The translations under genes were made by a program, and so were the position numbers. Of a DNA stretch of 64,000 nt, positions 53,733-61,813 are shown piece by piece. Source of the DNA: Micromonospora echinospora (GTDB taxonomy: Bacteria > Actinomycetota > Actinomycetes > Mycobacteriales > Micromonosporaceae); contig NZ_JACHJC010000001.1 of the NCBI RefSeq assembly GCF_014203425.1, positions 6,279,501-6,343,500 on the forward strand, given 5' to 3'. Under the pieces are notes generated by a model that saw nothing but the letters and a program-made list of their open reading frames with translations, searched no databases and was not told the DNA's origin. How positions within the stretch are numbered: the stretch's first letter is position 1; every line of letters begins with the position of its first letter.

Positions 53733-54314
53733 ATGGCCGAGCGCGGGGACGAGACCCTGGTGCACACGCTGAAGAAGGTCGCCGCCGTGCTCAAACAGTC
53801 CGAGATCCCGTTCGCGCTGGGTGGCAGCTTCGCGGTGTACGCGCACGGCGGCCACTCCAGCGACCACGACGTGGACTTCCTGCTCCGGGAGGCGGACGTC
53901 GACCGGGCGCTGGAGGCGCTGGTCGAGGCCGGCTTCACCGCCGAGCGCCCACCGGAGGACTGGCTGGTCAAGGTCTACGACGAGGACCGGATGGTGGACC
54001 TGATCCACCGGCCGGTCGAGACACCGGTGACCGAGGAGACGTTCGCCGACACGATCGAGCGCCCGGTCGACGCCATCCGCATGCCGGTGCTCTCGGCCAG
54101 CCAGCTCATGGTGCACAAGCTGCTGAGCTTCTCGCAGCACTACTGCGACTTCGCCCGCGCCCTGCCGCTGGCCCGCTCGCTGCGGGAACAGATCGACTGG
54201 GAACGGGTACGGAAGGAGACGCAGCACTCGCCGTACGCGGAGGCGTTCCTGGTGCTGCTCGACCGGCTGGACGTGCTGCCCGGCGGCGTGCCCGGCGGAA
54301 GGGAGACCCTGTGA
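53733..54314 (+). CDS. Nucleotidyltransferase-fold protein
   Basis: 193 residues. FALGGSFAVYAHGGHSSDHDVDFLL carries the GGS and HDVDF (Asp-x-Asp) motif of minimal nucleotidyltransferases, followed by VYDEDRMVDLIHRPVE and a helical C-terminal half. AbiEii-type or aminoglycoside-modifying relatives are possible, but substrate and role are unknown. ATG 53733 has GAGGGAG 7 nt upstream. First gene of a coupled group. Confidence 0.75.
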   Translation: MAERGDETLVHTLKKVAAVLKQSEIPFALGGSFAVYAHGGHSSDHDVDFLLREADVDRALEALVEAGFTAERPPEDWLVKVYDEDRMVDLIHRPVETPVTEETFADTIERPVDAIRMPVLSASQLMVHKLLSFSQHYCDFARALPLARSLREQIDWERVRKETQHSPYAEAFLVLLDRLDVLPGGVPGGRETL

Positions 54315-54580
54315 CCGGACAGTCGCACGACGTTCCACCCGACGAGTACGTCGAGGCGGAGATCCAGAGCATGCTCGCCGAGGACCCCTCGGTGGCCGAG
54401 CAGGGCATCACAGTGGTGCGCCGGGAGAGCGGGCTGGTGCTCTACGGCGAGGTGGAGAGCCCGCACCGGCGGGAGGAGATCCTGCGGCGGGTCGCCGAGC
54501 GCTTCCCGGACACGCCGGTCACCAGTGACATCGGGGTGATCCGCACCGAGGCGCCCACCCAGGTCGAGGAACTGCCGTGA
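54311..54580 (+). CDS. BON-domain small protein
   Basis: 89 residues: EYVEAEIQSMLAEDPSVAEQG, ITVVRRESGLVLYGEVESPHRREEIL and VTSDIGVIRTEAP fit a single BON domain (bacterial OsmY and nodulation), here cytoplasmic (no signal peptide). GTG 54311 overlaps the previous stop (GTGA). Ligand unknown. Confidence 0.8.
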   Translation: MTGQSHDVPPDEYVEAEIQSMLAEDPSVAEQGITVVRRESGLVLYGEVESPHRREEILRRVAERFPDTPVTSDIGVIRTEAPTQVEELP

Positions 54581-54590
54581 GGGAGGTTCG

Positions 54591-55316
54591 ATGGTGATCC
54601 GGATCGCCGCCGTCGGCGACGTGCATCTGGACGAGGACGTGGTGGGCCGGTTCCGCCCGGCGCTGGAGGAGCTGCCCGGCAGCGCCGACGCGCTGCTGCT
54701 CGCGGGTGACCTGACCCGGCACGGCACCGAGGCCGAGGCGCGCTGCGTGGCCCAGGAGTTCGGCGATGTCGGCGTACCGGTGATCACCGTGCTCGGCAAC
54801 CACGACCACCAGTGCGACCAGGTGCCGCAGGTGGTAAAGGTGCTGGAGGACGCCGGGATCACCGTGCTGGAGGGCACCGGCACCGTGGTGGAGACCCCCG
54901 GCGGGCGGCTCGGGGTGGCCGGCGTGAAGGGGTTCGGCGGCGGGTTCGCCGGGCGGTGCGCCAGCGACTTCGGGGAGCCGGAGATGAAGGCGTTCGTGCG
55001 GACCACCCGGGAGAGCGCGGACGCGCTGGCCGAGGCTCTGCTCTCGCTCGACTGCGACGCGCTCGTCGCGCTCACCCACTACTCCCCCGTGCCCGACACG
55101 CTCGCCGGCGAGCCGCTGGAGATCTATCCGTTCCTCGGGTGCTACCAGCTCGGACAGGCGATCGACGCCGCGCCCACCGCGCTGGCGTTGCACGGGCACG
55201 CCCACCACGGCACCGAGCGCGGCACCACGCCGGGCGGAGTGCGGGTCCGCAACGTGGCGCACCCGGTGATCAAGCAGGCGTACAGCATCTTCCACCTGGG
55301 AGATCAGCTGGACTGA
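54591..55316 (+). CDS. Calcineurin-like metallophosphoesterase
   Basis: 241 residues. Metal motifs are complete: GDVHLD (about 9-14), GDLTRHG, GNHDHQ, THYSP and LHGHAHHG. A phosphodiesterase or phosphatase with two metals; substrate unknown. It is 10 nt after the BON gene with GAGGGAGG upstream, and so third in the operon. Confidence 0.9.
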   Translation: MVIRIAAVGDVHLDEDVVGRFRPALEELPGSADALLLAGDLTRHGTEAEARCVAQEFGDVGVPVITVLGNHDHQCDQVPQVVKVLEDAGITVLEGTGTVVETPGGRLGVAGVKGFGGGFAGRCASDFGEPEMKAFVRTTRESADALAEALLSLDCDALVALTHYSPVPDTLAGEPLEIYPFLGCYQLGQAIDAAPTALALHGHAHHGTERGTTPGGVRVRNVAHPVIKQAYSIFHLGDQLD

Positions 55317-55358
55317 GCGGGAGGTTTCCGGGATCGGACGTACGGGTATCCAGCCGCC

Positions 55359-55505
55359 ATGGAGCTGATTCTCTGGATTCTCGCAGTCGTATTGGTGGTC
55401 GCCGGAATTCTCGCCCTGTTCCGCCGGCAGATCCTCTGGGGCATCGTCCTCATCGTCGTCGGCCTGCTGGTCGGCCCGGGCGGCGTCAGCATCTTCAACA
55501 CCTAA
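55359..55505 (+). CDS. GPGG-motif small membrane protein
   Basis: 48 residues: hydrophobic helix LILWILAVVLVVAGILALF, a short RRQ turn, helix WGIVLIVVGLLV, then GPGGVSIFNT. This small GPGG-type membrane protein is conserved in actinobacteria. The ATG lies 40 nt past the metallophosphoesterase stop. No function is known. Confidence 0.85.
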   Translation: MELILWILAVVLVVAGILALFRRQILWGIVLIVVGLLVGPGGVSIFNT

Positions 55506-55524
55506 CCCGTAGCGAAGCGCGACG

Positions 55525-55593
55525 CGCCGGAGTCCTCGGGCCAAGGCGTTCCCTCCCCTCGGATCGGAACGTCGGCGCCCGGGGACTCCGGCG
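55525..55593 (+). terminator. Long hairpin after the GPGG gene
   Basis: CGCCGGAGTCCTCGGG (55525-55540) pairs with CCCGGGGACTCCGGCG (55578-55593), 16 bp with one wobble, around a 37-nt loop. It begins 20 nt past the GPGG gene stop. Confidence 0.65.
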
Positions 55594-55665
55594 TCTCCGT
55601 GTCCGGGGCCGGGTGCGCCTGTCCGCCGACGTTTGCCCGCCACGCCGAGCGGAAACATCTCGACC

Positions 55666-56163
55666 ATGGAGATGTCGCAGAGTGTCACCCGGCGGACGGC
55701 CGGCGCCCGGAAGTGGTGGGCGCTGCTCGGCTTCGGCGCCGCCACCTTCGCCGCGGCCGCCATCGGCGGGCTGGGTGTCCAGGGCACCTCCGCCGAGTAC
55801 CAGAGCCTGGAGCAGCCCGCCTGGGCGCCGCCGTCGTGGCTGTTCGGCCCGGTCTGGACCATGCTCTACGCGCTGATCGCGATCGCCGGCTGGCTGGTCT
55901 GGCGCCGGGCCGGTTTCGGCGCCGCGCTCTGGGCCTGGGTGGTGCAGCTCGTGCTCAACGCGATCTGGACGCCGCTGTTCTTCGGCGCCGGGGCGTACGG
56001 GCTGGCGTTCGCCGAGATCGTGCTGATGTGGCTGGCGATCGGCGTGACGGTGGCCCTGTTCCGGCGGATCTCCCGGCCGGCCACGCTGCTGATGCTGCCG
56101 TACTGGGCGTGGGTGACGTTCGCGTCCGCGCTGAACTTCGCGGTGTGGCGGCTGAACTCCTGA
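55666..56163 (+). CDS. tspO: TspO/MBR family membrane protein
   Basis: 165 residues with five membrane segments. Characteristic blocks: PAWAPPSWLFGPVWTMLYAL, LNAIWTPLFFGAGAYG and a last WVTFASALNFAVWRLN. TspO proteins bind porphyrins and cholesterol-like ligands; in bacteria a tetrapyrrole-related role is suspected. ATG 55666 is one of two near starts (55672 the other). No cob gene is adjacent. Confidence 0.93.
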   Translation: MEMSQSVTRRTAGARKWWALLGFGAATFAAAAIGGLGVQGTSAEYQSLEQPAWAPPSWLFGPVWTMLYALIAIAGWLVWRRAGFGAALWAWVVQLVLNAIWTPLFFGAGAYGLAFAEIVLMWLAIGVTVALFRRISRPATLLMLPYWAWVTFASALNFAVWRLNS

Positions 56164-56206
56164 CCGGTACGGGCGCGCGGGCCGGTCGCCCCCGCGCCCG
56201 CCGGGC

Positions 56207-56983
56207 TCAGCAGCGGGGTACGCCGGGGATGTAGCCGTCGTAGCCGGTGTAGACGTAGGCGTCGGAGATGAACCGGCCGGAGCCGATCCGGTCCCAGATC
56301 GAGCTGGTGCCGTAGGTGCCGCTGACGCTGGTGCCGCTGGTCTGGCACTGGATGGTCACCTTCGCCCCGTCGGCGACCGTGCCGACCGAGCTGTAGCCGG
56401 TGCCGGGGCCGGAGCGGACGGTCAGCGGGGAGCCGGCCGTGTTGACGGTGCCCTCGCCGGTGTTCGTCCCGCCGCAGCCGTTGTCGCTGGTGTAGGTCTT
56501 GGTGCCCCAGTAGAGGGCCTGGGCGCCGTTGAACTTGATCTTCACGGAGCTACCGTCGATGCGCTGCTCGTAGTGCAGGTGCGGGCCGGTGGAGCCGCCG
56601 GTCGTGCCGACGTACCCGATCACCCGGCCGTAGCCGACGGTCTGCCCGACCGACACGTTGAAGCCGCTCAGGTGGGCGTAGTAGGTGGTGTGGCCGCCGC
56701 CGTGGTTGATCCGGACGTACTTGCCGTAGCTGGTGTCGCCGAGGTTGGTGACCACGTCGACGGTCCCGGGCGCGCTGGCGACCACCGGGTCACCGGCGTC
56801 GTCGGTGCGGTTGAAGTCGATCGCGTTCGCCGGGCTGTGGTTGGTCCGGGTCTGCCCGGACCAGGACTGGTTGCACGGGAACGGGACCTTGAACGCCGGC
56901 GCGGCCATCGCCGGCGCGGCCGGTACGAGAGTCGCCGCCAGGACCACCGCGCTCGCCCCGAGGGCGAGCCATCGCTTCCGCAT
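56207..56983 (-). CDS. Secreted M23 peptidase with C-terminal SH3-like domain
   Basis: 258 residues. Signal peptide (about 1-27, WLALGASAVVLAATLVPAAPAMA). The M23 (LytM) domain has the metal His in NHSPANAIDFNR, HTTYYAHLSGFNV and the HxH motif GPHLHYEQ. An SH3b-like domain follows (SPLTVRSGPGTGYSSVGTVA to IGSGRFISDAYVYTG). Probably a cell-wall lytic endopeptidase outside the cell. ATG 56983 has AGGAGG at good spacing. Confidence 0.9.
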   Translation of the reverse strand: MRKRWLALGASAVVLAATLVPAAPAMAAPAFKVPFPCNQSWSGQTRTNHSPANAIDFNRTDDAGDPVVASAPGTVDVVTNLGDTSYGKYVRINHGGGHTTYYAHLSGFNVSVGQTVGYGRVIGYVGTTGGSTGPHLHYEQRIDGSSVKIKFNGAQALYWGTKTYTSDNGCGGTNTGEGTVNTAGSPLTVRSGPGTGYSSVGTVADGAKVTIQCQTSGTSVSGTYGTSSIWDRIGSGRFISDAYVYTGYDGYIPGVPRC

Positions 56984-56998
56984 CCACTGCCTCCTATG

Positions 56999-57012
56999 TT
57001 GAAAGTCTTCAA
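56999..57012. promoter_or_regulatory. TTGAA dyad upstream of the M23 peptidase gene
   Basis: TTGAA-AGTC-TTCAA, 16 nt before the peptidase start codon. AT-rich for this genome and symmetric, so a likely regulator site, but the factor is unknown. Confidence 0.45.
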
Positions 57013-57139
57013 TATGATGCAGACATCCTGACAGAAAGTTCCGTTCTCGGGAAGATTCGTGGGAGCGCACCCAACCCCCGTGGCCAGGGTTTCGGGATTG
57101 TTACCGGGCCGTGTCCGACCAGGGGTGGACCCGACACGA

Positions 57140-57153
57140 TGCAAGCGCTTACA
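57140..57153 (+). promoter_or_regulatory. LacI-type operator of the alpha-glucoside operon
   Basis: TGCAAGCGCTTACA is a near-perfect palindrome with the AAGCGCTT core preferred by LacI-family sugar repressors. It lies 67 nt before the binding-protein start; a LacI regulator is encoded in the same operon. Confidence 0.8.
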
Positions 57154-57220
57154 TGTGAGGACGACCATCGGACCGGCGCGGGTTCGATCCCCCCACGCGC
57201 CGGCAAGGAAGGAGATCGGC

Positions 57221-58561
57221 ATGGCATTTGCCAGATCGCGCCAGACGCTCGCGGTCGCCGGCGTCCTGGGGCTGGCGCTCGGTGTCGCCGCCTGCGGCAC
57301 CGGCGATGACAAGAAGAGCGAGAAGGCCGGATCGGCCGAATGCGCCGCATACGAGAAGTACGAGGGTCACGACGGCAAGAAGGTGACCATCTACTCCTCC
57401 ATCCGGGAGATCGAGGCCGACCGCCTCAACGAGTCCTGGAAGGAGTTCGAGGACTGCACCGGCATCGAGATCGACCACGAGGGCAACGCCGAGTTCGAGG
57501 CGCAGCTCCCGGTCCGGGTCGACGGCGGTAACGCCCCCGACCTCGCCTTCATCCCGCAGCCGGGCCTGCTGAAGCGCTTCGTCGACTCGGGCAAGCTCAA
57601 GCCGGTCGGCGCCGACACCAAGGCGATGGCCGAGCAGAACTACTCCCCCGACTGGCTGAAGTACAGCACCGTCAACGGGCAGCTCTACGGCGCCCCGCTC
57701 GGCTCGAACGTGAAGTCCTTCGTGTGGTACTCGCCGAAGACCTTCAAGGAGAAGGGCTGGACCGTCCCCACCACGTGGGACGACCTGATCAAGCTCTCGG
57801 ACCAGATCGCGGGCAGCGGCACCAAGCCGTGGTGCGCCGGCATCGAGTCCGGTGACGCCACCGGCTGGCCGGCCACCGACTGGATCGAGGACGTGCTGCT
57901 GCGCACCGGCGGCCCGGAGGTCTACGACAAGTGGACCACCCACCAGATCCCGTTCAACGACCCGCAGGTGGCTGACGCGCTCAACCGGGCCGGCACCATC
58001 CTGAAGAACGAGAAGTACATGAACGGCGGCTTCGGCGGCGTCAAGAGCATCTCCACCACCGCCTTCCAGGAGGGCGGCACGCCGATCACCACCGGCAAGT
58101 GCGCGATGCACCGCCAGGCGTCCTTCTACGCCAACCAGTGGCCCGAGGGCACCAAGGTGGCCGAGGACGGCGACGTCTTCGCGTTCTACTTCCCGGCCAT
58201 CGACCCGGCCAAGGGCAAGCCGGTGCTGGGTGGCGGCGAGTTCGTCGGCGCGTTCGCCGACCGTCCCGAGGTCCAGGCGGTGCAGACCTACCTGGCCTCC
58301 GGCGAGTACGCCAACAGCCGCGCCAAGATCGGTGACTGGGTGTCCGCGAACAAGAAGCTGGACATCAACAACGTGCCGAACCCGGTGGACAAGCTCTCCG
58401 TGGGCATCCTCCAGGACGAGAAGACGGTCTTCCGTTTCGACGGCTCGGACCTGATGCCGGCCGCGGTCGGCGCGGGCACCTTCTGGAAGGGCATGGTGGC
58501 CTGGATCAACGGCAAGGACACCAACTCCGTCCTGAACGACATCGAGGGAAGCTGGAAGTGA
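57221..58561 (+). CDS. ABC transporter sugar-binding lipoprotein (AglE-like)
   Basis: 446 residues. Lipoprotein signal peptide with lipobox LGVAAC (Cys25), then a family 1 solute-binding fold: VTIYSSIREIEADRLNESWKEF, LGSNVKSFVWYSP, TTWDDLIKLSDQI, WIEDVLLRTGGPEVYDKW, GKCAMHRQASF. It fits the alpha-glucoside-binding AglE group rather than MalE. ATG 57221 has AAGGAAGGAG upstream. First gene of the operon; a 17-bp hairpin follows it. Confidence 0.9.
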   Translation: MAFARSRQTLAVAGVLGLALGVAACGTGDDKKSEKAGSAECAAYEKYEGHDGKKVTIYSSIREIEADRLNESWKEFEDCTGIEIDHEGNAEFEAQLPVRVDGGNAPDLAFIPQPGLLKRFVDSGKLKPVGADTKAMAEQNYSPDWLKYSTVNGQLYGAPLGSNVKSFVWYSPKTFKEKGWTVPTTWDDLIKLSDQIAGSGTKPWCAGIESGDATGWPATDWIEDVLLRTGGPEVYDKWTTHQIPFNDPQVADALNRAGTILKNEKYMNGGFGGVKSISTTAFQEGGTPITTGKCAMHRQASFYANQWPEGTKVAEDGDVFAFYFPAIDPAKGKPVLGGGEFVGAFADRPEVQAVQTYLASGEYANSRAKIGDWVSANKKLDINNVPNPVDKLSVGILQDEKTVFRFDGSDLMPAAVGAGTFWKGMVAWINGKDTNSVLNDIEGSWK

Positions 58562-58567
58562 TCTAGC

Positions 58568-58603
58568 AGGTGGCCCGGTCCGCGCACGCGGACCGGGCCA
58601 CCT
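58568..58603 (+). terminator. 17-bp intra-operon stem-loop
   Basis: AGGTGGCCCGGTCCGCG (58568-58584) and CGCGGACCGGGCCACCT (58587-58603) are perfect inverse complements with a CA loop. Located between the binding protein and the first permease, it may cap the 3' end of the binding-protein message and attenuate the distal genes. Confidence 0.8.
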
Positions 58604-58632
58604 CTGGTAACCGAGCCCTTGAAGGAGGGTCG

Positions 58633-59679
58633 ATGGAGTTCGACTTCGCGGCGGAGCAGCCGAAGTTCCTCATGCTGATGTACGGGCTGATCGCCTTCGT
58701 CGCGGTGGTGGGCGGGCTGCTCCTGCTCCTCGACGTGGTGCCGTCGTACTTCGCCCGGCGCCGGGAGGCGCAACTGGTCGCCGCCTCGGTGAGCGGCACG
58801 CCGCTGCCCCGCCGGCCCAAGCAGCGCGAGGGCGCGTTCGCGTTCTTCTTCCTGCTGCCGACGCTGCTGCTGCTCGCCGTCGGACTGGTGGTGCCGGCCA
58901 TCCGCACCACGCTGCTCTCCTTCATGGACTCCAGCAGCAGCAACTGGGTGGGACTGGACAACTACCGCTGGATGTTCGCCGAGGACTCGATCGTCCGGGT
59001 CCTGATCAACACGCTGATCTGGGTGCTGCTGGTGCCGCTGGTCGCCACCGCGTTCGGCCTGATCTACGCGGTCCTGGTGGACAAGGCCCGGTTCGAGGCC
59101 GTGGCCAAGTCCCTGATCTTCCTGCCGATGGCGATCTCGTTCGTCGGCGCCTCCATCATCTGGCGCTTCGTCTACGCCTACCGGGGCGAGGGCGACCAGA
59201 TCGGCCTGCTCAACCAGATCGTGGTGAGCCTCGGCGGAGAACCGAAGCAGTGGCTGCTGGACTCGCCGCTGAACACGTTCCTGCTCATCGTGATCATGGT
59301 GTGGATCCAGGCCGGCTTCGCGATGGTGGTGCTCTCCGCCGCGATCAAGGCCATCCCGGCCGACATCGTCGAGGCGGCCCGGCTCGACGGCACCACCGCG
59401 TGGCAGATGTTCTGGCGGATCACCATTCCGAGCATCCGCCCGGCGCTGATCGTCGTGGTGGTGACGATCTCCATCGCCACGCTCAAGGTCTTCGACATCG
59501 TCCGGACCGCCACCAACGGCAACTACGACACGAACGTGATCGCGACCGAGATGTACAACCAGGCGTTCCGCTACCAGGAGAACGGGCAGGGCTCGGCGCT
59601 GGCGGTCTTCCTGTTCGTCCTGGTGATCCCGATCGTGATCTACCAGATCCGCAACCTGCGCAAGCAGCGGGAGGGCTGA
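58633..59679 (+). CDS. ABC sugar permease, MalF/AglF-like
   Basis: 348 residues. An extra N-terminal membrane segment (LMYGLIAFVAVVGGLLLLLD) precedes the usual six helices; the EAA loop DIVEAARLDGTTAWQMFWRI (about 250-270) contacts the ATPase. The N-terminal extension fits the AglF group. ATG 58633 has GGAGGG upstream. Pairs with the next permease. Confidence 0.93.
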   Translation: MEFDFAAEQPKFLMLMYGLIAFVAVVGGLLLLLDVVPSYFARRREAQLVAASVSGTPLPRRPKQREGAFAFFFLLPTLLLLAVGLVVPAIRTTLLSFMDSSSSNWVGLDNYRWMFAEDSIVRVLINTLIWVLLVPLVATAFGLIYAVLVDKARFEAVAKSLIFLPMAISFVGASIIWRFVYAYRGEGDQIGLLNQIVVSLGGEPKQWLLDSPLNTFLLIVIMVWIQAGFAMVVLSAAIKAIPADIVEAARLDGTTAWQMFWRITIPSIRPALIVVVVTISIATLKVFDIVRTATNGNYDTNVIATEMYNQAFRYQENGQGSALAVFLFVLVIPIVIYQIRNLRKQREG

Positions 59680-59680
59680 G

Positions 59681-60640
59681 ATGACCACCACCACGCCCAC
59701 CGTCGGAGTCGGCGCCCAGGCCACCGAGCCGACCACCCGGGGCGCCCGGGTGCGCAAGCGCCTGAACAGCCGTTCCGCCACGCTCGTGTCGATCGTGATC
59801 GCGATGCTCTGGACGATCCCGACCTTCGGCCTGTTCATCTCCTCGCTCCGGCCGGAGAACGAGATCAAGACCACCGGGTGGTGGACGTTCTTCACCGACC
59901 CGCAGATCACGCTGGAGAACTACCAGGAGGTGCTGTTCAGCTCCGGCTCGTCCGGGCAGCTGGCCAGCTACTTCATCAACTCGCTGGCGATCACCATCCC
60001 CTCGGTGCTCTTCCCGCTCGCGTTCGCGTCGCTCGCCGCGTACGCGCTGGCGTGGATGAACTTCAAGGGGCGGGACTGGGTCTACATCGGGATCTTCGCG
60101 CTGCAGATCGTGCCGCTGCAGATGGCCCTGGTGCCGCTGCTGCGGTTCTTCTCCACCGGCGTCACCGTCGCCGGCGTGCAGATCATGCCCGCGTGGGACC
60201 TGGTCGACGAGCAGAAGTTCGCCCAGGTGTGGTTCGCGCACACCTGCTTCGCGCTTCCGTTCGCCGTATTCCTGCTGCACAACTTCATCTCGCAGCTCCC
60301 CGGCGACCTGATGGAGGCGGCCCGGGTCGACGGGGCCACCCACCCGAAGATCTTCCGCACCATCGTGCTGCCGCTGATCATGCCCGCGCTGGCGGCGTTC
60401 GGCATCTTCCAGTTCCTCTGGGTCTGGAACGACCTGCTGGTCGCGCTGATCTTCGCCGGTGGCGGCGACGAGACCGCCCCGCTGACGGTCCGGCTCGCGG
60501 AGCTGGCCGGCACCCGGGGCAACGAGTGGCAGCGGCTGACGGCCGGCGCGTTCGTGTCGATCGTCGTACCGCTGATCGTGTTCCTGTCCCTCCAGCGCTT
60601 CTTCGTGCGAGGTCTGCTCGCCGGCAGCGTCAAGGGTTGA
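59681..60640 (+). CDS. ABC sugar permease, MalG/AglG-like
   Basis: 319 residues with six helices. The first segment is TLVSIVIAMLWTIPTFGLFI, and the EAA loop is DLMEAARVDGATHPKIFRTI. ATG 59681 comes one nt after the preceding stop (TGAGATG), so the permeases are coupled. No ATPase gene follows; a shared MsiK-type ATPase encoded elsewhere is expected. Confidence 0.93.
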   Translation: MTTTTPTVGVGAQATEPTTRGARVRKRLNSRSATLVSIVIAMLWTIPTFGLFISSLRPENEIKTTGWWTFFTDPQITLENYQEVLFSSGSSGQLASYFINSLAITIPSVLFPLAFASLAAYALAWMNFKGRDWVYIGIFALQIVPLQMALVPLLRFFSTGVTVAGVQIMPAWDLVDEQKFAQVWFAHTCFALPFAVFLLHNFISQLPGDLMEAARVDGATHPKIFRTIVLPLIMPALAAFGIFQFLWVWNDLLVALIFAGGGDETAPLTVRLAELAGTRGNEWQRLTAGAFVSIVVPLIVFLSLQRFFVRGLLAGSVKG

Positions 60641-60648
60641 TCCGGCGC

Positions 60649-60675
60649 CCCGCCGCCGGCACGGCCGGCGGCGGG
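60649..60675 (+). terminator. 12-bp hairpin between permease and lacI-type gene
   Basis: CCCGCCGCCGGC (60649-60660), loop ACG, GCCGGCGGCGGG (60664-60675). It could reduce read-through into the regulator gene or act as a processing site. Confidence 0.6.
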
Positions 60676-60700
60676 CCCGGGTCACAGCGGGGAGCCCACG

Positions 60701-61771
60701 ATGACCAGAATTGACGATGTCGCCCGGCTGGCCGGGGTCTCCACGGCCACCGTCTCCCGGGCGCTGCGGGGCCTGCCGACGGTCTCGGCCGCGACCCGCC
60801 GCCGGGTGCTCGCCGCCGCCGAACAGCTCCAGTACGCGGTGTCGCCGAGCGCCAGCCGGCTGGCCGGCGGCCGGACCGGCACGGTCGCGGTGGTCGTTCC
60901 CCGGATCACCAGGTGGTTCTTCGGCACTGTGGTCGAGGCGGTCGAGGAGTTCCTCCAGGACAGCGGCTACGACCTGCTGCTCTACAACCTCGGCGGCCGG
61001 GAGCAGACCCGCCAGCGGGTGCTGCACACGGCGAGCCTGCACAAGCGCGTGGACGCGATCATCCTGGTCGCCACCCCGCTGCGGGCGGCCGACGTGCACG
61101 CGCTGACGAAGCTGGAGCTGCCCGGCGTGACGATCAGCTCCGGCACCAAGGTCCCCGGCTGGCCCTGCGTCCGGATCGACGACGTGGCCGCCGCCCGGAC
61201 CGCCACCCGCCACCTGCTCGACCTCGGCCACACCCGGATCGCGCACATCTCCGGCGACCCGGACGACGAACTGGCCTTCACCACGCACCTGGACCGGCGG
61301 CGCGGCTACCAGGAGGCGTTACGGGCCGCCGGCATCGGCCCCGACCCGAGCCTCGACGTCGAGTCCCGGTTCACCATCGACGGCGGCACCCAGGCCACGG
61401 CCGAGCTGCTGGCCCGGGGCGAGCCGCCGACCGCCATCGTCGCCGCGTGCGACGAGATGGCGATGGGCGCGATCACCGCGCTGCGCGACGCCGGGCTGCG
61501 GGTGCCGCAGGACGTGAGTGTGATCGGCATCGACGACCACGACCTCGCGGGTGTGCTCGGCCTGAGCACCATCGCCCAGCCCGCCGCCGAACAGGGGCTG
61601 CTGGCCGCCCGCATCCTGCTCGACCCGCTGGGCGTACGGGCCGCCGCGCCGCACCCCGGCGCGGTGCCCGCGCCGCGCGGCGCCGACACCGACGACCGGA
61701 CGCCGACCCCGGTGATCCTCCCCACTCGCCTGGTGGTGCGCGAATCGACAGCGCCGCCCCGGGCACACTGA
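60701..61771 (+). CDS. LacI-family transcriptional regulator
   Basis: 356 residues. Helix-turn-helix DDVARLAGVSTATVSRALRG (about 5-24) and hinge AASRLAGG-like SPSASRLAGG, then a periplasmic-binding-like effector domain (TGTVAVVVPRITRWFFG, HLLDLGHTRIAHISGDPDD, AIVAACDEMAMGAITAL, VIGIDDHDLAGVLGLSTI). Likely represses the operon through the operator at 57140-57153 and is induced by an alpha-glucoside. Confidence 0.94.
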   Translation: MTRIDDVARLAGVSTATVSRALRGLPTVSAATRRRVLAAAEQLQYAVSPSASRLAGGRTGTVAVVVPRITRWFFGTVVEAVEEFLQDSGYDLLLYNLGGREQTRQRVLHTASLHKRVDAIILVATPLRAADVHALTKLELPGVTISSGTKVPGWPCVRIDDVAAARTATRHLLDLGHTRIAHISGDPDDELAFTTHLDRRRGYQEALRAAGIGPDPSLDVESRFTIDGGTQATAELLARGEPPTAIVAACDEMAMGAITALRDAGLRVPQDVSVIGIDDHDLAGVLGLSTIAQPAAEQGLLAARILLDPLGVRAAAPHPGAVPAPRGADTDDRTPTPVILPTRLVVRESTAPPRAH

Positions 61772-61813
61772 ACCAACTTGCTCGTCCCGCACCACCAAGA
61801 CAGGAGTAAGGCG